A DNA stretch of 20,973 nt, from positions 2,868 through 23,840 of the forward strand of contig BCKE01000121.1 in the NCBI GenBank assembly GCA_001600495.1, given 5' to 3'. The notes beneath the pieces were generated by a model. It did no database searches, was not told the DNA's origin, and worked only from the letters and a program-made list of their open reading frames with translations. Source of the stretch: Pilasporangium apinafurcum (taxonomy: Eukaryota > Oomycota > Peronosporomycetes > Pythiales > Pythiaceae). A program made the translations under genes and the position numbers. Positions within the stretch are counted from its first letter, which is position 1, and every line of letters starts with the position of its first letter. Positions 1 through 8,081 of this stretch are shown here, one piece after another.

Positions 1-465
1 TCGCCCATTATCAATGATATTACCTGTAACATGGTGACTGTACAACTACACATACTGTAGGTTGAGGAAATGTATTGTGTTATTTAACTAACTACAAATA
101 ACTTAAGCAAGTCTAAAGTTACTCCTGATCATATAAGAAGTATCCAATCAGTGGAAAATTTGAGAGTGTATTATTTGATGAGTTATAAATGGAAATCTAG
201 GCTAAGATGAGCATGTAAAATAACCTAAAACCTTGATATATCTGCCAATGAGTGGCTTTCAGCGTTTAGAATGCAAAGTAACATGTAATTGGTTAAAATG
301 TGGAATTTTAACCAATGAAATGCATGTAACGGAGCTTACCCCGTTACAATGCTGGTCTACTGGCTACCTACTGGCTACTTATTATTTACTATCTGTAGGT
401 TAGATGTAATTATGTGGGACACATAACCCAATCACCCCTGCTGTCTGACCGCTTTTACAGAAATT
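1..465. other. AT-rich non-coding stretch with hairpins
   Basis: No open frame here resembles a protein. The stretch holds two adjacent perfect inverted repeats, annotated separately at 288-316 and 325-348. A short iteration of a 'tactggctac'-like unit lies at about 355-385. It lies beyond the truncated 3' end of the Fanzor remnant at 466-1661, and no omega-RNA-like hairpin of the kind found at 19113-19131 is visible. Confidence 0.5.
288..348. repeat. Two adjacent perfect hairpins
   Basis: Bases 288-299 and 305-316 are a perfect 12-bp inverted repeat (ATTGGTTAAAAT / ATTTTAACCAAT) around a 5-nt loop. Only 8 nt later, 325-332 and 341-348 form a perfect 8-bp inverted repeat (TGTAACGG / CCGTTACA). 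The second palindrome is related to ones at 1977-1998 and 12231-12250. This is probably part of a foldback or MITE-like element, but the element ends are not defined. Confidence 0.6.
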
Positions 466-1661
466 TCAAGCCGCTCCATCACAAGGTTGTAAGCGAACCG
501 AGCACATCACTGGAGGCGTTCTTTCTCGTATTTCGATTCCTTCATTAGATTTTCTCTTGTAGCCGAAAAAATCAGTGTGAAAACGTGCATAATCCTTGTT
601 ATTTTCATGAGTAGGTTTGATAGATCGTGGACGCAATTTAATAGCGTTTGATCGAGAAAACTTGCACTTGAAACCAATCTCTGGAAATGATGTCTCCTTG
701 TTCTCATCTCTCAACTTCTTGTATAATTCCATTGATGAGTCCACCGCTTTCTTGAAATCTCGATGCGCTGAATCACGTACTTCATCATTAACTTCTAAAT
801 AACGTTGAAGTCTTCGCTTGTTGTTCTTGAAATATGAAGGTATTGTTTCACATTGAGCTATTGTCGATAATTTTCTATCAGCTCCTTTGGAGTCAAATAT
901 CTCTTCATATTGGGATCATTCTCACCCTTTTTCCCCACCAATCTTGTTTGACGATCTTCTCTTGATCGCGCAGCTATCTTGTTATAGATAGCCCGATTGG
1001 TTGCGAACATTTGTTCAAGCTTTTTTCGTTGGGCTGGAGTTGGATAGAGTCGAATCTTGATTACATTATTTACAGGATCCTTTTTCTTCTTCTTTTCTTC
1101 TTCATTTTGTTTTTGTTTTGTTTTCTTGGATTTCTTTTTCGTGACACGACCAGGATTCATTTCTGTTATGGTCTCTAGAACTTGTGGTGTTTTCCAGGAA
1201 TGATCTCGGACAACATTGGTATAGTTAGATACATCAAACCATGACGTAAATATTGACTGTATCACTTGTTGGTCTTCAGGAACAGTCTTGGGAATACGTT
1301 CACGTGGTTTTCGTTTTTTACGCTTCTTATGTATTGTGCGCTTCTTGCGTAATATTTTCTTCTGACGTTGACGATGACGTGATTTTTGAGACTTGGGAAT
1401 AGCTTGCAACAACGTCGCTTCCGGTAACCATAGATTCTGAGCAATCACTTTCTTGAACCAATTTTTCGGATGCCCTTTGTCGTCAATGCTCTTTGTGCGC
1501 TTCTGCTCTTCTGACTCGAATACAAGCTTTGTAGAGGATTTTCATTTTCTTGTTTTCGCAGTATTCTTTTTAGTCGTTATTACCCACGTCACAGTAGTTG
1601 TTCTTGGTTTCGTCTTTATAGTCTTGGTAACTCTAGTCTCTTCAGTCTTCTTGCTTCGCAT
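466..1661 (-). pseudogene. Fanzor (TnpB-like nuclease) remnant, C-terminus missing
   Basis: This is the N-terminal and central part of a Fanzor, the eukaryotic relative of TnpB RNA-guided nucleases. I start it at the ATG at 1661-1659. The first ~200 codons are very Lys/Arg-rich (blocks such as KKRKKRK), as expected for nuclear targeting. Next comes the TnpB-type entry motif IKIRLYPTPAQRKKLEQMF, then YNKI, then the RDFKKAVDSSMELYKKL helix and a GFKCKF segment. The frame is broken by an in-frame TGA at 1544-1542, and by a TAG at 860-858 with a shift into another frame. Homology stops near 466, before any RuvC catalytic block or zinc finger, so it cannot encode an active nuclease. The central part aligns by eye with the second copy at 17802-19093 (RDFxKAxDSSxEL, ETSFP/KTSFP, FFGYKRKSNEGIEI / YFGFSKNEGIVI), but the two are clearly diverged. 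Confidence 0.72.
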
Positions 1662-1786
1662 TCGTAGGAGATTTGACACGACATATTCGAGTGTAATGGG
1701 ACTGACACAACAACCCCAAAATACAACACACACGCTTGTGTGACGAGGAAGCAATACTCCTGGCTTGGAAGAAGAGAGAAGAAGCT

Positions 1787-2525
1787 TAGGAAGGAGACTT
1801 GAGCAGTTTAGAGAAAATCTGCAACTGAATTAAATGTTAATGATTCCTAAAATATAAAACCACTAGGAGCNTATGGGGCTAAATGCAATGAACCTACTAA
1901 AGAGATATAAAACCTATGAATCTGATACATATAACCTTGGGTACATTCCTGGAAGTGAGGTTGAACCTAGAGAACTTGTAATGGGTTCTACCCTTACATG
2001 TGATTGGTAGATATTATNATCTACGCGGATGGAGCTGATTGGGTATTATTCAGTGATACTAACCAATCAGGCAACGTCGTACGAAATAATATGATTGGAA
2101 GATATTATAAATTATCAGCCAATCAGAAGACGTCATCCGATTATGACACCCATGTGTCGACTTGAGTCTTGCGGTTAAAAGACCAAGGGTGACTGGACAA
2201 GAGTTCAGTTGGGCTGAGATAGCCGAAGTCATATGATGATGCTGTGGCGTCATCATGGGAGATTCAAGCTGGTTGCTTCTAGCCAGTCAGATATCTCCGT
2301 TTGAAGAAGGTTCCTCGTTTTCAAGTCAGTTGAAGAATCTGTCTGGGTTCAACCTCACTTTGAGAGTGTACCCAAGGTTTAATGTATCAGATTCGTAGGT
2401 TTTACTCATTCATTCATAGGTTTAATGCATTTCACCCCATAGGCACCTAGTGGTTATATTTTAGGAACCTTTAAGCATTTTAATTCAGTTGCAAATTTAC
2501 CTCCAAGTCAACAAGTCCTTCCTCC
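1787..2525. mobile_element. Foldback/MITE-like element with ~160-bp inverted repeats
   Basis: Bases 1815-1972 match the reverse complement of 2342-2500 over almost their whole length. Shared blocks include GCAACTGAATT, TTCCTAAAATAT, CCACTAGG and CCTTGGGTACA, with small indels. Similarity may extend outwards to about 1787 and 2525. The 369-bp interior carries no credible ORF but has more short palindromes (1977-1998; 2006-2023) and several CCAAT/ATTGG boxes. No transposase is present, so this is a non-autonomous foldback or MITE-type insertion. It lies just upstream of the Fanzor remnant on the minus strand. N bases occur at 1871 and 2018. The target-site duplication was not resolved. Confidence 0.7.
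1977..1998. repeat. TGTAAYGG-type palindrome (imperfect)
   Basis: TGTAATGGG and CCCTTACA flank a short loop, pairing with one bulged T. The sequence closely matches the perfect palindrome at 12231-12250 and, in reverse complement, the one at 325-348. It lies at the inner edge of the left arm of the foldback element. Confidence 0.5.
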
Positions 2526-2880
2526 TCTCGTTAGACATCAGACTCTTCACGTTTCGTGTGAGTCTCGTTGTCGTTGTAAAGCTCCCTCTCCCTCAGATCC
2601 ATCCAGCTCTTGTGAGCAGGATAGGACTGAGTTCCGTTACAGAACTTCTTTCAGTCAGTTGAAGAAGAGAATCTTCTTCAAATGAAGCTCTGTGATTGGC
2701 TGGAGCCACGCGTATAAATCTACAGTGACGCATCATCTTCATTACCAACATTGTTCCCAAAGTAGGAACCATCATTCTGTACTGACTAGTACAGAGACCT
2801 TCATGACGAACTCAGATGACTGAGTGACGTCATGTAAGGATTGAAGACATTTATACATTGACACATCTGAAACCTTTAAT
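2526..2880. other. Non-coding stretch with a palindrome
   Basis: No gene is supported here. The one clear structure is a perfect 8-bp inverted repeat, TCTGTACT / AGTACAGA, at 2776-2795 with a 4-nt spacer. Short segments resemble the interior of the neighbouring foldback element (GATTGG boxes, GACGTCAT), so this may be a further decayed piece of the same family. Confidence 0.35.
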
Positions 2881-3300
2881 TATCCCAGTTGGCTCAGGTG
2901 ATTAAGCACCTAGACCGCTATGTGTGTGAACGAGGTTCAAGTCCCATAATTGCACACTTTTGCATATATTCATATTGTATGCCAAGTTTCTTATTTTTGA
3001 CCAAGTCATCACGTCATCATTCAAGGATAGTTAAAGATAAAGGTTATGAAGATGAGAAGCACATCATCCTAACATCTTTGCATACTCACTATATGTGTAA
3101 CACATGCCTGACCTCGCACACAAGGGACAAGCGTGGCATCGGCATGTGCCTGACCTTGCGTTCGAGGTCAGACGATATTACATACCTTAAGTCATCTCAA
3201 TACATTAAGAGGGAAAATAGTCAGAAATACATAGTTGCATATAAATACATGTGTAAAGGAAGAAAGTAGAAAGATGATCGTAATCAGATTAGGAAAACAT
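2880..3300 (+). repeat. Probable tRNA-derived SINE
   Basis: A near-consensus RNA polymerase III A box (TGGCTCAGGTG, 2890-2900) is followed 33 bp later by a good B box (GGTTCAAGTCC, 2934-2944), the spacing found in tRNA-derived promoters. The tRNA fold is degenerate: the T-stem has only about two good pairs. This argues for a SINE head rather than a functional tRNA gene. The body downstream has an inverted repeat CTGACCTCG / CGAGGTCAG (3108-3116 and 3163-3171). The 3' end is a guess; no clear A-rich tail or target-site duplication was found. tRNA-derived SINEs are known in Phytophthora. Confidence 0.5.
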
Positions 3301-3492
3301 GCATTGAAAGGGAAGCTAGATGTAGTTGTAGGGAACTAAGTCCTCCATGTAATTCACTTTTTCATTTTGTCAACAACTCACTACTTCCTCCTCAAGTTCC
3401 ACGACCGTCCAAGTTTTCAAGTTCCTGTATTTCAGTCAATCATCTTTTAGTCTTCAGTTTTTCGACTAATCAGCGTACGTCATTGTTACACA

Positions 3493-3682
3493 GCTCAAAA
3501 CCATGTTATTGGAGTAGACCGATAGAATTTTGTAGGTAGTATAGACAGAAAAAAATCGTGCGTAAGGAGCTTTGACTACACGAGCGCACACGGTATGTCC
3601 TAGTATATTGCAGCTGGCGTGTTCTTCAAGCGTAGGATTGAGCAGTCTAAAGGAGGGGTGACATTTTCGGCTCCCTTTGTAG
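3493..3682 (+). repeat. Dispersed ~190-bp repeat, copy 1
   Basis: This stretch is a direct repeat of 15552-15749, about 12 kb away. The most conserved core, AGGAGCTTTGACTACACGAG at 3566-3585, is identical in both, preceded by GACAGAAAAAAATCG and followed by GTGTTCTTCAA and GTAGGATTGAGCA. Copy 2 lies within 300 bp of the LINE ORF end. Copy 1 may therefore be a 5'-truncated LINE 3' tail, though other repeat types are possible. Confidence 0.65.
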
Positions 3683-3748
3683 TATGATGCATAATTACCA
3701 AAAAGTTGCAGTTGTGTAAAATACATCAATTCTGGAATAATGCAACAT

Positions 3749-5145
3749 CTAGGCCTGAGGATTTTCAGGAAGACAATTCCAGTTAAGCTTATCTGAATTT
3801 GCTTGAAAAAGTGGTAACATCCACTCTTGAGGGTATTCACGTAAATACCAATAGACCTTATCTGGGTTTGCTTGGAAAAGTGGCAACATCCATTCTTGAG
3901 GTCTTTTACAAACAAGATTCCAATAGAGCTTATTTGGATTCGTTTCGAGAAGTGGAAGCATCCACTCTTGGAGAATTTTACAAATAGAATACCAATCAAT
4001 TCTATCCGTATTCGCTGGAACGGAGAGCTTGTCTCGATTCGCTTGAAAAAGCGGCAACATTCACTCCTTTATATGACAACAAAGAATGCTCCAATGTAGT
4101 TTATTTGGAGGTGCCTGTAATAGTAGTGGCAGCATCCATTCTCGTGCCTGGTGACAAAGCATAATCCAGTCTAATTTGTCTTGATTCGTTTGCAATAATG
4201 GTAACATCCACTTTTGGGGTTTGTTACGAATACCATCCCAACGAAGCTTATCTAGGTTTGCTTCAAACAACACGAGCATCCATTCTTGTGGTTCGAAGCA
4301 TAATTCACTCCAGTCGATTCTATCCAAGTTTGCTTGTAAGAACGCTTCTGGATTAGCCTTTATTAGAGGCATCATCCATCTTTCTATATAGCCATCAAAA
4401 TTGCGCCAGTTGAGTTTATCTGTATTGGCTTGTAATAATGGCAGTATCCATTCTTGGGGGTTTCAACAAAGCCGGTTCCAGTCGAGTTTATTTGCATTTG
4501 TTTCAAACAGCGGAAGCATCCAATACTGACGACGCGAGCAAAGCTGTCTCCGGTGGATCTTGTTTAAATTCGCTTTTAATAGCGGATGCATCCATTCTCG
4601 TGAATGCATACAAAGTTTCTCCCAGTTAAGCTTATCTGGATATGCTTTAAGCAACGGGAGACACCGGTCATCAAGGTGAACATAGTTCAAATACTGACCC
4701 AATTAAATTTGTCATGGTTCGTTCGCAAAAACATTAGCACCCATTCATCCAGGTTTAGGCAAAAGTTGCCCCAGTTAACCTTGTCGAAATGTACTTGCAA
4801 AAATGAAAGTATCCATTCTTGATGATTGAAGCTAATTCTGCTCCAGTACAGTTTGTCCAGATTTTCTTGAAAGAAAGAAGGCATCCATTCTTGAGCTTTA
4901 TCACAAAGCACCCACCATTCGAGGTTGTCTGGATTTGCTTCGAATAGCGGTAGCATCCATTCTTGAGGTTTGCGGCAAAGTTTCCACCAGTTGAGTTTGT
5001 CTAGGTTTGCTTGTAATAGTGGCAACATCCATGATTCCGGATGCGAATACAGCTCATCCCAGTCGAGAAATAAAAGCACGTTCTGACATCTGGGATCAGT
5101 ACATAGCGCAATCAGATCGATTTTAAAGTGTTCTTCCGTGGTCAT
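3749..5145 (-). pseudogene. PDKLDW/WMLPLFEAN repeat protein, degenerate copy B
   Basis: This is a broken paralogue of the intact repeat gene at 5349-7001. It starts at the ATG at 5145-5143 and shares the same N-terminal cap (EEHFKIDLIALCTDPRC, then NVLLFLDW). Degenerate 24-residue repeats follow down to 3749. The reading frame shifts near 4690-4702. In-frame stops then occur as TGA at 4465-4463, TGA at 4063-4061 (where a repeat Trp is expected) and TAG at 3751-3749 (again at a Trp position). Repeats lose register and key residues towards the 3' end. The upstream sequence resembles that of the intact copy, and the 3' flank (TTGCAGTTGTGTAAAATACATCAATTC) resembles the 3' flanks of both other copies. 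The whole transcription unit was therefore duplicated. Confidence 0.75.
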
Positions 5146-5348
5146 TTTCACTTTCCTTAGTTCGCGGTAGTGTGAGATCTGGCTAGCACTTCCGTTAGCA
5201 TTCGATTTCCATTGACATTGACGAGTTCTATGGAAGATTAAAAAATGATGTGAGTTGATAGAAAGCGCGCCAGTTATACATTCATTTGTCCATGTGTTTT
5301 TTTTCTCAACCAATCAAAAAAGTTACCGATATGTAAACCACATCAATT

Positions 5349-7001
5349 CTAGAACAATGGCAACAACCATTCTTGAGAGTCTTCACTAAGATCGCCCCAG
5401 CGAAACTTATCTGGATTTGCTTGAAAAAGAGGTAGCATCCATTCTTCAAACTTGCCGCAAAGTTGTTCCCAATCGAGTTTGTCTGGGTGTGCTTCGAAAA
5501 GTGGTAGCATCGGTTTTCGAGGCCACTGGCAGAGTTTCCCCCAATTAAGCTTATCTAAGTGTGTTTCGAAGAGCGGTAGAATCCATTTTTCAGGATTGAA
5601 GCAGAGTCGTATCCAATTGAGCTTATCTGGATGTGCTTCAAAAAGCGGTAGTATCCATTTTTGAGGATCGTACCAGGCGAGTCGTATCCAATCGAGCTTA
5701 TCTGGATGTGCTTCAAAGAATGGTAGCATCCACTTTGGAGGACATAAGCAAAGTCGTTTCCAATGAAGCTTATCTATGTGCGCTTCGAAGAGTGGTAACA
5801 TCCATTCTTGAGATTTGTAGCAGAGTTCTATCCAATTGAGCTTATCCGGGCATGTTTCGAAGAGCGGCGACATCCATTTTTGAGGTTCGTAGCAGAGTTT
5901 CTCCCAATCAAGTTTGTCTAGGTGAGTTTGAAAAAGCGGTAGCATCCATTCTTGAGATTTTTCACAGAGTTTCTCCCAGTAGAGTTTGTCTAAGTGTTTT
6001 TCGAAGAGTGGCAACATCCATTCATGAGAATAGTAGCAGAGTTTCTCCCAATGGAGCTTATCTAGGTGTGTTTCGAAGAGTGGGAGCATCCCTTCATGAG
6101 ACTCGTAACAGAGTCCATTCCAATGAAGCTTATCTTGGTGCGCTTTAAAAAGCGGCAATAACCACTCTCGAGAATCATAACAAAGTTGTTTCCAATCGAG
6201 CTTATCTTGGTGCGCTTCAAAGAACGGTAATAACCACTTTCGAGATCTGTGACAAAGATATTCCCAATCAAGTTTATCTAGGTGCGCTTCGAAGAATGGA
6301 AGTAACCACTCTTGAGGTTTGTAACAAAGTTCGCTCCAAACGATCTTGTCTGGATTTGCTTGAAAGAGTGGTAACATCCATTTTTGAGGTTTGATGCAGA
6401 GTTTTTTCCAGTCGAGCTTGTCTGGATTCGCTTCGAAGAGCGGTAGCATCCATTCATTTACAAAGTAATGAAGGTGGTCCCAGATGATCTTATCCGGGTG
6501 AGCTTGAAAGAGTGGCAATATCCAGTTTTGAGGATGGGTACAGAGTTGTTTCCATATGACCTTGTCTGGATGTGCTTCGAATAGCGGCAATAGCATTGGT
6601 TTTTGAGGAGAATGACAAAACAATTCCCAATTAAGCTTATTGGGATATGCAATCAAAAGCGGTATTATCCATTCTTGAGGGCGATTGCTAACATAATTCC
6701 AATTGAGCTTGTCTGGATTCGCTTCGAATAGCGGTAACATCCACTCTTGAGGTTCGTAGCAGAGTTTCCACCAGTCGAGCTTGTCTGGATTCGCTTCGAA
6801 TAGCGGCAGTATCCATTTTTGAGGTTTGGTACAGAGCTTCCACCAATTGAGTTTGAATAGGTTTGCTTCAAAAAGCGATAACATCCATGATTCTGGACAG
6901 CGACATAGTTCACTCCAATCGAGAAACAAAAGCACGTTCTGACACCTGGGATCAGTGCATAGCGCAATCAGATCGATTTTAAAGTGTTCTTCCTTGGTCA
7001 T
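5349..7001 (-). CDS. Tandem 24-residue repeat protein, giant-virus-type LxxNPDKxxW
   Basis: This is an intact gene of about 550 residues. A short N-terminal cap (MTKEEHFKIDLIALC, then NVLLFLDW) is followed by 21 complete repeats and a partial 22nd. The unit is 24 residues, consensus WMLPLFEANPDKLDWxxLCxx then PQE, so 72 bases at the DNA level. Each unit probably forms two short helices stacking into a solenoid. The pattern resembles LLExNPDKIDW...LSxNPNAI repeat proteins of mimivirus-like giant viruses, whose function is unknown; an interaction scaffold is the usual guess. I prefer the ATG at 7001 over the in-frame ATG at 7124. The stretch between them also resembles sequence upstream of copy B, but with a 1-base indel just before the ATG, so it is more likely 5' UTR. 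No signal peptide or transmembrane segment is visible. It is the only unbroken member of three tandem copies. Confidence 0.8.
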   Translation of the reverse strand: MTKEEHFKIDLIALCTDPRCQNVLLFLDWSELCRCPESWMLSLFEANLFKLNWWKLCTKPQKWILPLFEANPDKLDWWKLCYEPQEWMLPLFEANPDKLNWNYVSNRPQEWIIPLLIAYPNKLNWELFCHSPQKPMLLPLFEAHPDKVIWKQLCTHPQNWILPLFQAHPDKIIWDHLHYFVNEWMLPLFEANPDKLDWKKLCIKPQKWMLPLFQANPDKIVWSELCYKPQEWLLPFFEAHLDKLDWEYLCHRSRKWLLPFFEAHQDKLDWKQLCYDSREWLLPLFKAHQDKLHWNGLCYESHEGMLPLFETHLDKLHWEKLCYYSHEWMLPLFEKHLDKLYWEKLCEKSQEWMLPLFQTHLDKLDWEKLCYEPQKWMSPLFETCPDKLNWIELCYKSQEWMLPLFEAHIDKLHWKRLCLCPPKWMLPFFEAHPDKLDWIRLAWYDPQKWILPLFEAHPDKLNWIRLCFNPEKWILPLFETHLDKLNWGKLCQWPRKPMLPLFEAHPDKLDWEQLCGKFEEWMLPLFQANPDKFRWGDLSEDSQEWLLPLF

Positions 7002-7228
7002 TTTGTTTTTCTTAATTCGTGGTAGTGTGAGATCTGACCGGCATTTCCGCTTGCATTTGTCTTTCGCTGGCATTGAGGAACTATGTGAATGATGTGGGTT
7101 AATAGAAAGTCGCCAGTTATGCATTCATTTTTCCATATGTTTTCTGAGCCAATCAAATTTGGCGTTTGTGTGATCGCCAAAAAGTTGCCGTTATGTAAAA
7201 CACATCAAATATAAAAAGTGACAGTTCT

Positions 7229-7915
7229 TCAATTCTGGAGCAATGGCAATATCCACTCTGGAGGGTTTTCACGAAGTCGACTCCAATTGAGTTTATCTAG
7301 ATTTGCTTGAAAAAGTGGTAGCATCCATGCTTGAGGTCCGATGCAAAGATATCCCCATTCGAGCTTATCTGGGTGTGCTTGAAAGAGTGACGACATCCAT
7401 TTTAGATATGTCGCAAAGTTCTCCCCAATCGAGCTTTTCTTAGTGTGTTTCGAAGAGTGGTAGCATCCATTTTTGAGGTTCGTTACAAAGTCGTTTCCAA
7501 TCGAGCTTATCTATGTGCGTTTGAAAAAATGGCAGTATCCACTCTGTTGGGTTCACTGCGAAATATGGTACCTTATGCCGAGAAGTATCACAAAGTTGTT
7601 TCCAGTTAAGCTTGTCCAGATGGGCTTCAAAGAGCGGTAGCATCCATTCTTGCAATCTGCAGAGATGTCCTTGAGTGAGCTCCTCTTAACGCATTTCAAA
7701 GCGTGGCACTCCCGGTAATGGTGGTATGTAATGTTGCCCCAAAAGGCGTCCATTTCGGTGCGCTCCAATGCACCGGTGTACCCATTTTTGGGATCCGCAG
7801 AGTTGTCTCCAATTTAACTTGTCTGAGTGCGTCTCGAAGAATGATAGCATCTATTGTCGAGGTTCGGCGCAGAGGTTTCCCCAGCTGACCTTATCTGGAT
7901 ACGCTTTGAAGAAGA
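7229..7915 (-). pseudogene. PDKLDW/WMLPLFEAN repeat protein, degenerate copy C
   Basis: This is a third, heavily decayed tandem copy of the repeat gene. Recognisable units include AYPDKVSWGNLC at about 7905-7870, MQEWMLPLFEAHLDKLNW from 7655, HIDKLDW and KWMLPLF further down, and AHPDKLEWGYLC and ANLDKLNW near the end. The chain ends with WILPLLQN and a TGA at 7231-7229. In-frame stops fall inside repeats (for example a TAA at a Leu position near 7440), the frame shifts near 7400, and an unrelated-looking segment lies at about 7660-7790. No N-terminal cap is recognisable upstream. The 3' flank (GTTGCCGTTATGTAAAACACATCAA) matches that of the intact copy. Confidence 0.7.
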
Positions 7916-8081
7916 AGATCAACTGGATGAGAAATTCTTCTTTGACAGTTGAAAAAAAGTACATTGGCGCACATTGACATACTTTATGCATGCGCTATTC
8001 CCACATCAACTGCCACGCGGGTAGATGCGTTTGAACGACATCATGTTGCAGCAAAAAAAAAAACAAATGCGACCATGATGT

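Noticed and set aside
2885-2950. A functional tRNA gene
   Set aside because: The A and B boxes are good, but the T-stem and acceptor stem do not pair well, so a SINE head is more likely.
3466-3999. A 177-codon minus-strand frame with periodic Lys/Gln/Ile segments
   Set aside because: It is an out-of-frame reading of repeat-gene copy B plus flanking DNA. The PDKLDW units appear only in the neighbouring frame.
5452-6148. Plus-strand ORFs opposite the repeat gene, encoding periodic Ser/Ala/Val-rich peptides
   Set aside because: They are complements of the 72-bp repeat in other frames. They have no start context or consistent product and end at random points, while the minus strand gives one clean long protein.
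3749-7915. A CRISPR array, suggested by regularly spaced DNA repeats
   Set aside because: The 72-bp period codes for protein repeats in one continuous frame and the repeats vary throughout. There are no short identical direct repeats with unique spacers.
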